Shown here in pieces: positions 1 to 6,678 of a stretch of 15,779 nt of DNA. Positions within the stretch are counted from its first letter, which is position 1. Every line of letters starts with the position of its first letter. Where the stretch lies: NCBI GenBank assembly GCA_902482615.1, contig CABTAA010000013.1, positions 1 to 15,779 of the forward strand, in the 5' to 3' direction. Origin of the DNA: an uncultured Collinsella sp. (GTDB taxonomy: Bacteria; Actinomycetota; Coriobacteriia; Coriobacteriales; Coriobacteriaceae). Position numbers and translations under genes: made by a program. Below the pieces are notes generated by a model, which was given only the letters and a program-made list of their open reading frames with translations, was not told where the DNA came from and did no database searches.

Positions 1-2003
1 TCCACACCCAGGCGCTTGAAGAGGATCTCGTTGACAAAGGAGGATTTGCCGGAACCAGATACGCCGGTAACACAGGTAAAGGTACCCAGCGGAATGGAAA
101 CATCGATCTTTTTCAGATTGTGCTCCTGGGCTCCCAGCACCCGCAGGACATTGCCGTTGCCCTTGCGGCGCTTGGCCGGAACTTCAATCTGCCGGGTACC
201 GTTCAGATATTGGGCCGTCAGACTGTTCGGATTATGCAAAACTTCTTCCACCGTACCCTTGGCTGTAACAAAACCGCCTTGCTCGCCGGCGCCGGGCCCC
301 ATGTCGATCACGTAGTCGGCGGCACGGATTGTATCCTCGTCGTGTTCGACGACGATAACGGTATTGCCGATATCGCGCAGGCGCTCGAGCGTCTTGATCA
401 GGCGCTCGTTATCACGCTGATGAAGACCGATCGAGGGCTCGTCCAAAATATAGAGCACGCCCATGAGACCCGCGCCGATCTGCGTTGCCAGTCGAATACG
501 CTGTGCCTCGCCACCGGAAAGCGTCGCCGAGGCACGATCGAGCGTCAGATAGTCAAGTCCGACATCGACCAGAAAGCGCAGGCGCTCCAGGATTTCCTTA
601 ACGATGCGCCCGCCGATAAATTGTTGGCGCTCGGTAAGCTCCAAACCCTCAAAAAACTTGAGCGACTCGCGGCACGATAGGCAGCAGACCTCGTAAATGG
701 ACTTACCGCCTACGGTAACGGCGAGCATCTCGGGGCGCAAACGAGCGCCGTGGCAACTCGAGCACGGCTCCTCGCGGATGTACTTCTCCAAGCGCGCCTT
801 GGTGTTCTCATTCGTCGTCTCGATATAGCGCTCGTACAGGATATTGCGCACGCCCGAAAACTTGGTATCCCACTGGCTGCGACGTCCGTCGAGCTTTTGG
901 TAGTCGACCGAGATCTTCGTATCGCCCAGGCCATCCAAGAATGCACGACGCACGCGAGGGGGCAAGTCCTCCCACGGCGTATCGACGCTCACCTTGAGGT
1001 GTTTACAGACCGCAGCGAAAATCTGCGGATAGTAGTTAGAGTTGCCAAACAGGCTGCCAAAGACCCCGTCGGCGATCGACTTCGAGGGGTCTTCGATTAG
1101 GGCCTCGGCATCGACCGTCTTCTTAAAGCCCAGGCCATCGCACTCGGGGCACGCGCCATAGGGCGCGTTGAACGAGAAATCACGCGGCTGCAGGTCATCG
1201 ATGGAGTGTCCATGCTCCGGGCACGCTAACGCCAGCGAATACTCCAGCAACTCGCCTTCGGTCCCCTCGGGAGCGTCGCGGTCGGGCAGCAAGTATACGT
1301 TCACATTGCCGTGCGCCAGCGCAGTCGCTTGTTCAACGGACTCGGCAATACGGCCCAGCGAGTTCTCGCGAATCACGATGCGGTCGACTACGACCTCGAT
1401 ATCGTGCTTGAACTTTTTGTCCAGATCGATCGGGTCGTCGAGCGAGCGCACTTCGCCGTCAACGCGCACGCGGCTAAAGCCCTCGGCGCGAAGGTCCTCA
1501 AACAGTTTGGTGTACTCGCCTTTTCGCCCGCGCACCACCGGTGCCAGCACAAACGCGCGGCGGCCCTCCCCCGCCGCCAAGACCTTGTCGGCAACCTGGT
1601 CGGTCGTCTGGCGCTCAATGACGCGGCCGCATTCGGGACAGTGCGGGGTGCCCACACGAGCGAACAGCAGGCGCAGATAGTCATAAATCTCGGTTACGGT
1701 GCCAACCGTCGAGCGAGGGTTTTTAGACGTCGTCTTTTGGTCGATCGACACCGCCGGCGAAAGGCCGTCGATTGAATCCAAGTCGGGTTTGTCCATCTGG
1801 CCCAAGAACTGGCGCGCATAGCTCGAAAGGCTCTCGACGTATCGACGCTGGCCCTCGGCATAGATAGTGTCAAATGCCAGCGAGCTCTTGCCCGAGCCAG
1901 AAAGACCGGTAATGACCACGAGTTGGTCACGCGGAATGGAAACATCGATATCACGGAGGTTGTGCTCACGAGCGCCGCGAATAACGATAGAAGAATCAGA
2001 CAT
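1..2003 (-). CDS. uvrA: UvrA, excinuclease ABC subunit A (N-terminal 667 codons, cut at window edge)
   Basis: UvrA is the DNA damage-sensing ATPase of nucleotide excision repair; as a dimer it loads UvrB at lesions in the cytoplasm. The frame read leftward from ATG at 2003 gives 667 codons before the edge, against a usual 940-1000, so the C-terminal third is missing. Visible are Walker A of the first ATPase (GLSGSGKS, residues 33-40), a zinc-binding module (C261, H264/H266, C285, C288), the ABC signature SGGE (496-499) and Walker A of the second ATPase (GVSGSGKS, 647-654). The start is supported by AAGGAG at 2009-2014, five bases upstream. The first zinc-finger half reads CPEHGH rather than the CxxC of E. 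coli, a substitution of the kind I recall from actinobacterial UvrA. A candidate LexA box lies upstream. Identification is near certain. Confidence 0.98.
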   Translation of the reverse strand, partial: MSDSSIVIRGAREHNLRDIDVSIPRDQLVVITGLSGSGKSSLAFDTIYAEGQRRYVESLSSYARQFLGQMDKPDLDSIDGLSPAVSIDQKTTSKNPRSTVGTVTEIYDYLRLLFARVGTPHCPECGRVIERQTTDQVADKVLAAGEGRRAFVLAPVVRGRKGEYTKLFEDLRAEGFSRVRVDGEVRSLDDPIDLDKKFKHDIEVVVDRIVIRENSLGRIAESVEQATALAHGNVNVYLLPDRDAPEGTEGELLEYSLALACPEHGHSIDDLQPRDFSFNAPYGACPECDGLGFKKTVDAEALIEDPSKSIADGVFGSLFGNSNYYPQIFAAVCKHLKVSVDTPWEDLPPRVRRAFLDGLGDTKISVDYQKLDGRRSQWDTKFSGVRNILYERYIETTNENTKARLEKYIREEPCSSCHGARLRPEMLAVTVGGKSIYEVCCLSCRESLKFFEGLELTERQQFIGGRIVKEILERLRFLVDVGLDYLTLDRASATLSGGEAQRIRLATQIGAGLMGVLYILDEPSIGLHQRDNERLIKTLERLRDIGNTVIVVEHDEDTIRAADYVIDMGPGAGEQGGFVTAKGTVEEVLHNPNSLTAQYLNGTRQIEVPAKRRKGNGNVLRVLGAQEHNLKKIDVSIPLGTFTCVTGVSGSGKSSFVNEILFKRLGV

Positions 2004-2031
2004 GGAAGCTCCTTGCCTCCTATTGCATCGA

Positions 2032-2037
2032 ATCATA
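2032..2037 (-). promoter_or_regulatory. candidate -10 box for uvrA
   Basis: The minus strand reads TATGAT, five of six matches to the sigma-70-type -10 consensus, about 30 bases before the uvrA ATG. No good -35 hexamer lies 16-18 bases upstream (GAGTGC at 17), so the promoter would be weak or activator-dependent. The call rests on one hexamer only. Confidence 0.3.
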
Positions 2038-2064
2038 CTGCCGATGAGTTTAGCGCACTCGACG

Positions 2065-2078
2065 CGCACAGATGTTCG
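2065..2078 (-). promoter_or_regulatory. candidate LexA (SOS) box upstream of uvrA
   Basis: The minus strand reads CGAAC-ATCT-GTGCG. The Gram-positive LexA operator is CGAAC-N4-GTTCG, so nine of the ten defined bases match. It lies 62 bases before the uvrA start, in the divergent region shared with the LTA-synthase-like gene. SOS control of uvrA is known in many bacteria. The site is upstream of the candidate -10 box rather than over it, which weakens the case a little. Confidence 0.4.
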
Positions 2079-2196
2079 TAATACAAGATTCGCAGACCTT
2101 TAGCTTTGCGTATCGGGTGCTTTGTTTCTCGAAATGCCGTGGAAAGGTTACGGTAATCTAATACTGAACTTAATTTGCTGTAACAGAGGAACGTCC

Positions 2197-4350
2197 ATGA
2201 CCGAAGATATCCCCCTTGAAATCACTTCGAGCGACATGGCCAATCTGCCCATATTCATCGCCGTCCTTATCGTGGCCATCGTCGTGGTGCGCGTATATTT
2301 TTCAATCAAACACAATGAAAAGCCGCCCATTGCCCGCGTCTTTTGGTGCGCGACGCTCCTCATCCCGCTCGGCATGGTAGCTGCATGGATTACGAATCAA
2401 TTGCTCGTAAATGAGGACAATTCCCTATGGGTCCTTTCTTATTCGGCGCTCGGTGCTACCGCCGTCATACTTCTTGTCGAGCCCTTGGTTTCGGGACTTA
2501 TCGACCAAACCGATCTTGCGACGGGAACGGTTGCCTGTATTTGCCGTGACATCCTTGTCATCGCCGCTGTTTCAGCGCTCTCGTTCGTTTCACTCGAAAT
2601 TGCCTGTAACGAAACGTTCTATCGCATTCCCGCCAACTCATTCGGGTTTTCCGTCGGGCTGCTCGCGACGGTTCTGCTCTCCCTTTATTTGCTGGGACAG
2701 CGTCATGGAGGCGTCATGGCCCTCGTGCCCGCCGCCTGTTGCATCCTTGGCATTGCCGAGCACTTCGTCATAACGTTTAAAGGCGAGGCCATCCTGCCAA
2801 GCGATATCTTGGCCCTTGGCACCGCAATGGAAGTGAGCGAGGGATACGAGTTTACCTTTACCGCCGGAATCGTAACCTCTCTCGCCCTGCTGGAGATTTC
2901 CCTGGGGCTTCTTTCGCTTATCCGACCGAGAAAGCTCCGTACGCCCACCCATGTCTTCCCCGCAATCGCCGCTAACCTCTGCGCTTTTCTGCTAGTGACC
3001 GTTGTGGGGCTCTCGGGCTTTTCCAGCATCGACTTGGAGCAGGCGCTGAATTTTGGATTTGACCGTTGGCAGCCCATCACCACGTATGCGTCTCAGGGTT
3101 TTATCACTTCGTTCACCGAAATGGTCAACGAGTTGCCCATTGAGAAGCCCGAAGACTATACGCCCGATGAGGCGCAGAGCATCGAGCAGGAGCTCTCCGC
3201 CACCTACGACAGCACGTATGGCTCGAGCGAGCAGCGCGCGGCGGCCGTTGCCCAGTTCAATGAAATCAAGCCGACGATTGTTGCCGTCATGAACGAGAGT
3301 TTTAGCGACCTTTCGTGCTTTGAGCAGCTCCAGGCGGCCGGGTACACCGGCCCCGCATTCTACAACTCGCTTCCCGACACACTTGTTCGCGGCACCATGC
3401 TCGCTTCGGTCGCCGGTGGCGGAACGGCGAACTCCGAATTCGAATTTTTGACCGGAGCGACAACGGCCTTTGTCGGATTAGGCAAAATCCCCTATCAGCT
3501 ATATCAGATGAATGGTGTCAACAGTCTGGCAAAGGACCTTAAGGAGCTTGGGTATACCGCTACCGCTATGCACCCGCAAAACCCCGTCAACTACCATCGA
3601 GATAAAATCTATCAGCAGCTGGGCTTTGGAGACTTTCTTTCGATCGGCGATTTCGAAGGTGCGCCCTGTTACCATGCCGGCGTATGCGACTACGCCACCT
3701 ATGACAAGATACTCGACCTGCTGAGGACCGACGACGCTCCGCAGTTCATCTTCGATGTCACGATGCAAAACCATGGCGGATACGATGTCGGCACCGTTCC
3801 CGCCGAAGAGCTGACAAACTATTGGGTCGAGGGAGCCAGCGAGGGCGCCAATAGCGCGCTCAACACCTATCTCACCTGCATCAACGCATCCGACCGGGAC
3901 CTCGAGTACTTTATCAACGAGCTCCGCAATATCGGCAGACCGGTTGTCCTTGTCTTTTTTGGCGACCATCAGCCGAGCGCCGCAACGACTCTCAACGACG
4001 AGCTGTACCCTCAGGAAGATACGGCAAGCCACGCTTTCCGTATCTATCAGTCGACATATTTCGTCTGGGCTAACTATGAAATCGCCGGCAATACCGAGCT
4101 CAACGTCTACGACACCGTCGGGGCAAACGAGATTGCAGCCATTACCCTTAATAAGATCGGCGCCCCGCTCACCGACTATCAAAAGGCTCTGCTTGCAACA
4201 AGGTCAGATGTGCCCACCATCAATGTCGCCGGCTACCTTGGTGCCGACGGGCTGCGCTACGACTTGGAATCTGAAGACAGCCCATACGCCTCGACGATCG
4301 ACAAGCTGCAGCGCATGCAATACCTCGAGTTCGCCAGCAAAGTTCAGTAA
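2197..4350 (+). CDS. LTA synthase-like membrane phosphoglycerol transferase (sulfatase fold)
   Basis: The product is 717 residues, starting at ATG 2197 with AGAGGA at 2185-2190 six bases upstream; a longer reading from 2122 lacks such a site. About eight hydrophobic segments (roughly residues 18-35, 49-65, 77-98, 111-133, 149-166, 172-192, 220-241, 252-272) precede a sulfatase-type domain that should face outward. That domain holds the LtaS/MdoB residue set: MNESFSD (E367, metal ligand), GGGTANSEF (T410, nucleophile), QNHGG (H526) and FFGDHQPS (D590, H591, metal ligands). The spacing resembles that of LtaS E255, T300, H416, D475 and H476. The family moves glycerol phosphate from phosphatidylglycerol to a surface polymer or glycolipid. 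The membrane part is longer than the five helices of LtaS, so the acceptor may not be a classical lipoteichoic acid. It stands alone, divergent from uvrA. Family assignment is secure; the exact substrate is not. Confidence 0.9.
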   Translation: MTEDIPLEITSSDMANLPIFIAVLIVAIVVVRVYFSIKHNEKPPIARVFWCATLLIPLGMVAAWITNQLLVNEDNSLWVLSYSALGATAVILLVEPLVSGLIDQTDLATGTVACICRDILVIAAVSALSFVSLEIACNETFYRIPANSFGFSVGLLATVLLSLYLLGQRHGGVMALVPAACCILGIAEHFVITFKGEAILPSDILALGTAMEVSEGYEFTFTAGIVTSLALLEISLGLLSLIRPRKLRTPTHVFPAIAANLCAFLLVTVVGLSGFSSIDLEQALNFGFDRWQPITTYASQGFITSFTEMVNELPIEKPEDYTPDEAQSIEQELSATYDSTYGSSEQRAAAVAQFNEIKPTIVAVMNESFSDLSCFEQLQAAGYTGPAFYNSLPDTLVRGTMLASVAGGGTANSEFEFLTGATTAFVGLGKIPYQLYQMNGVNSLAKDLKELGYTATAMHPQNPVNYHRDKIYQQLGFGDFLSIGDFEGAPCYHAGVCDYATYDKILDLLRTDDAPQFIFDVTMQNHGGYDVGTVPAEELTNYWVEGASEGANSALNTYLTCINASDRDLEYFINELRNIGRPVVLVFFGDHQPSAATTLNDELYPQEDTASHAFRIYQSTYFVWANYEIAGNTELNVYDTVGANEIAAITLNKIGAPLTDYQKALLATRSDVPTINVAGYLGADGLRYDLESEDSPYASTIDKLQRMQYLEFASKVQ

Positions 4351-4410
4351 GCCCGCCCATTCGCTTGGACCCATCGTATTGCAAGCACGCTCGGCCCAAA
4401 TGCATCGTAA

Positions 4411-4440
4411 ATGACTCCCGCTCGCAAACGAGGGTACAAT
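4411..4440 (+). promoter_or_regulatory. candidate promoter of the mrp-flavoprotein pair
   Basis: ATGACT at 4411-4416 (four of six -35 matches) and TACAAT at 4435-4440 (five of six -10 matches) are 18 bases apart, in the gap after the LTA-synthase-like gene. Transcription would start near 4447, giving a leader of about 49 bases. Confidence 0.45.
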
Positions 4441-4459
4441 GACGCTCGTGTCACATCAC

Positions 4460-4473
4460 GGGGCCCCGGCCCC
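4460..4473 (+). repeat. GC-only palindrome in the mrp leader
   Basis: The run GGGG-CCCCGG-CCCC can fold as a 4-5 bp GC hairpin. It lies between the predicted transcription start and the ribosome binding site at 4484-4489. No U-run follows, so it is not a terminator. It may be a 5' stabilising or translation-modulating hairpin, or chance. Confidence 0.35.
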
Positions 4474-4495
4474 AACATATACAAAGGAGTCATAC

Positions 4496-5326
4496 ATGGG
4501 TTGCGAGCACGCACAGGCCGCCGGCGGACAAACGTCGCCGTCGCAATTTGAGGAGAATACGCTGTCCGAGGTCAAACGCGTCATCGCCGTGCTTTCCGGC
4601 AAGGGCGGTGTCGGCAAGTCGTTTGTCACCGGTGCCATCGCCACCGAGCTTGCCCGTCACGGCCACAAGGTCGGCGTCCTCGATGCCGACATCACCGGTC
4701 CCTCTATCCCCAAGATGTTCGGTATGAGCGGACGCCACGTCCATGCCCTTGGCAACCTCATGCTGCCTGAAATCTCCGAGCACGGCGTCAAGGTCATGAG
4801 CTCCAACCTTCTGCTCCAAAACGAGACCGACCCCGTCCTTTGGCGCGGTCCGGTCATTGCAGGCGCCATCAGGCAGTTCTGGAGCGAGACCTCGTGGGGC
4901 CCCATCGACTACCTGCTGGTCGACATGCCTCCGGGAACAGGCGACGTCGCACTCACCGTCTTCCAGTCACTGCCCGTCGACGGCATCGTCATCGTCACGA
5001 GCCCGCAGGATCTGGTCTCGATGATCGTCGCCAAGGCGGTCAACATGGCCGAGAAGATGAACGTCCCCATTCTGGGCATCGTCGAGAACATGAGCTATAT
5101 TGAGTGCCCCGACTGCGGCAAGAAGATCGAGGTCTTTGGCAAGAGCAAGCTCCCCGAGGTCGCAGAGCGCTATAACCTCGACATCTTGGGCACGCTTCCC
5201 ATTAATCCGGCACTCGCCGAGGCCTGCGATAAGGGCGAGGTCGAGACCGCGCTGCCCGATGGCATGTTGCCCAAGGCAGTCTCTGCCGTCGAGGCTATTA
5301 CCCCGCACGAGACCGACGAGGCCTAA
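4496..5326 (+). CDS. mrp: Mrp/NBP35-type iron-sulfur cluster carrier ATPase
   Basis: This 276-residue cytoplasmic P-loop ATPase belongs to the Mrp/ApbC/NBP35 group, which binds a labile Fe-S cluster as a dimer and passes it to target proteins. The sequence shows the deviant Walker A GKGGVGKS (residues 35-42), a following DADITGPS stretch, the family block DMPPGTGD, and CPDC (C204 and C207), the two cysteines that hold the bridging cluster in the family. A single extra cysteine sits at position 3. The start at 4496 is set by AAGGAG at 4484-4489, six bases upstream; a longer reading from 4439 has no such site. The N-terminal DUF59-like domain of some Mrp proteins is absent, as in the shorter forms. 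The next gene begins on the base after the TAA stop, so the two are very probably co-translated. Confidence 0.95.
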   Translation: MGCEHAQAAGGQTSPSQFEENTLSEVKRVIAVLSGKGGVGKSFVTGAIATELARHGHKVGVLDADITGPSIPKMFGMSGRHVHALGNLMLPEISEHGVKVMSSNLLLQNETDPVLWRGPVIAGAIRQFWSETSWGPIDYLLVDMPPGTGDVALTVFQSLPVDGIVIVTSPQDLVSMIVAKAVNMAEKMNVPILGIVENMSYIECPDCGKKIEVFGKSKLPEVAERYNLDILGTLPINPALAEACDKGEVETALPDGMLPKAVSAVEAITPHETDEA

Positions 5327-6598
5327 GTGAACACGAGCGCCTTCTATGACGTCCTGGTAATCGGCGGCGGGGCTTCAAGCCTCGCCGCCGCCATTACGGC
5401 CGCACGTGCTGGCAAAAGCGTCTGCATCGTTGAGCGCGATGTCGCCTGCGGCCTTAAGCTCCTTGCGACCGGTAACGGCCGCTGCAACCTCTCCAACGAA
5501 TCGATTGATCCTCAGCGGTATAACCACCCCGCATTCGTCGAATCTGTCATGGGCCCCCAACCCGAACAAGAGCTTATGGGTTTCTTCTCCTCGCTGGGCA
5601 TCATGACAACCTCCGAGGAAGGCCGGCTGTACCCGCGCTCCCTTCGCGCCGAATCGGTGCGCGACGCACTTCTCAATGTTTGCGACCGCCTGGGTATCAC
5701 CTTAATCTGCGGAGCCAACGTTGCCTCGGCACACAAAGCTTCCGAAGGCTGGGCACTCCAAATAGACCGTCCAGCGCGGGCGCTCAAGGCAAAAAAGCAC
5801 GACGACCGAAAATCGGAGCTCCGCTCGCTTCGGAAAGCGCTCGCCGATGTCCCTCGCAAGAACGAGGCCCTGGAGGCACATGCCGTAATTATCGCCACGG
5901 GTGGCAACCCCACCGGTATCGCCGATACGTTTCGCCTCCCCCTCACTTCGCTGCGCCCCATCCTCTGCCCCGTATCGGCAACGGTCGTCGGCGATCGGGC
6001 GGCACTCAAGACGTTGGATGGCCTGCGCGTCCGCGCCCGCTTGACGCTCGCCCGCAATCATAATGAGCTCTGGCACGAAGACGGTGAAGTCCTGTTTCGA
6101 ACCTTCGGTATCTCGGGCGTCGCTGTCTTCAACCTCTCCCGTCGTATCCAGCGCGGCGATACGATCCTGCTCGACGTTTTCCCCGACCTCTCTAAAGACG
6201 AGTTGCTCGATATGCTTAACCGGCGCGTTGAGCTGCTCGGCGGCTTTTCGCCCCGCGATCCCCGTTGGCTCGACGGTATGCTTGCCCCGCAACTCTCCCG
6301 CGTCGTCTGCACAGCGTTCGAGCAGTGCCATCCAGGCTCCAACGATGTCATCCACCTGGTCTCGATCCTCAAGCACTTTAAGTTGCTCGTCGAAGGAACC
6401 GCCGAGGAGCGCTCGGCGCAGGTCACGCGTGGTGGCATATCTGTCGAGAGCATCTCAACACCCAGTCTACGCGCGCGCAGCGTTGTCGACGCCCCGCTTT
6501 ACGTCTGCGGCGAAGCGCTCGACATCGACGCCGATTGCGGAGGCTTTAACCTTGCGTGGGCATGGCTCTCGGGCATTCGCGCTGCAAGCAGCCTGTAG
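5327..6598 (+). CDS. HI0933/BaiN-family NAD(P)/FAD-dependent oxidoreductase
   Basis: The 423-residue product is a flavoprotein of the HI0933-like family (COG2081), relatives of which include BaiN. FAD binding is shown by the N-terminal beta-alpha-beta fold GGGASS (13-18) with acidic E36 closing it, then the family block TGNGRCNLSN (48-57), and a C-terminal CGEALDIDADCGGFN block (394-408) typical of the second FAD contact. A charged stretch at about residues 150-185 interrupts the middle. It starts with GTG at 5327 directly after the mrp TAA, with only a weak CGAGG-like site, so translational coupling to mrp is expected. Most members have no assigned substrate; a link to bile-acid reduction, as for BaiN, cannot be inferred from sequence alone. 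Family call is firm, reaction unknown. Confidence 0.9.
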   Translation: MNTSAFYDVLVIGGGASSLAAAITAARAGKSVCIVERDVACGLKLLATGNGRCNLSNESIDPQRYNHPAFVESVMGPQPEQELMGFFSSLGIMTTSEEGRLYPRSLRAESVRDALLNVCDRLGITLICGANVASAHKASEGWALQIDRPARALKAKKHDDRKSELRSLRKALADVPRKNEALEAHAVIIATGGNPTGIADTFRLPLTSLRPILCPVSATVVGDRAALKTLDGLRVRARLTLARNHNELWHEDGEVLFRTFGISGVAVFNLSRRIQRGDTILLDVFPDLSKDELLDMLNRRVELLGGFSPRDPRWLDGMLAPQLSRVVCTAFEQCHPGSNDVIHLVSILKHFKLLVEGTAEERSAQVTRGGISVESISTPSLRARSVVDAPLYVCGEALDIDADCGGFNLAWAWLSGIRAASSL

Positions 6599-6608
6599 CC
6601 GCGCAGTC

Positions 6609-6614
6609 TATAAT
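6609..6614 (+). promoter_or_regulatory. perfect -10 box (TATAAT) before the COG2509 gene
   Basis: TATAAT matches the -10 consensus fully and lies 11 bases after the stop of the preceding flavoprotein gene. No convincing -35 box is present; the nearest weak one is CTGCAA at 6582-6587 with a 21-base spacer. Transcription would start near 6621, just before the hairpin at 6629-6652. Confidence 0.45.
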
Positions 6615-6628
6615 CAAAAACGCATTCG

Positions 6629-6660
6629 GGCCGTCTGGGATACCGGACGGCCTCTTTCTT
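6629..6660 (+). terminator. hairpin plus T-rich tail: terminator of mrp-flavoprotein or leader attenuator
   Basis: The arms 6629-6638 and 6643-6652 pair over 10 bp (one U-G pair) around a GATA loop, and TCTTTCTT follows at 6653-6660. This is the form of an intrinsic terminator. It lies downstream of the flavoprotein stop but also just downstream of a -10 box, and seven bases before the AAGGAG of the next gene. It could end the upstream transcript, act in the leader of the downstream one, or both. Confidence 0.6.
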
Positions 6661-6678
6661 GCCTCTAAGGAGACCTCG

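Noticed and set aside
120..680. 186-codon plus-strand frame at the left edge
   Set aside because: Antisense to uvrA, where Walker and ABC signature motifs are clear.
2122..2196. Upstream start for the LTA-synthase-like gene
   Set aside because: No ribosome binding site, and the extra 25 residues are unlike a membrane-protein N-terminus; ATG 2197 has AGAGGA six bases before it.
3499..4182. 227-codon minus-strand frame
   Set aside because: Antisense to the catalytic domain of the LTA-synthase-like gene; a by-product of GC-rich codon use.
5702..6376. 224-codon minus-strand frame
   Set aside because: Antisense to the HI0933-type flavoprotein, with no recognisable motif.
6556..6678. Upstream start for the COG2509 dehydrogenase
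   Set aside because: It would overlap the preceding flavoprotein gene and read through the hairpin; ATG 6679 has AAGGAG at ideal spacing.
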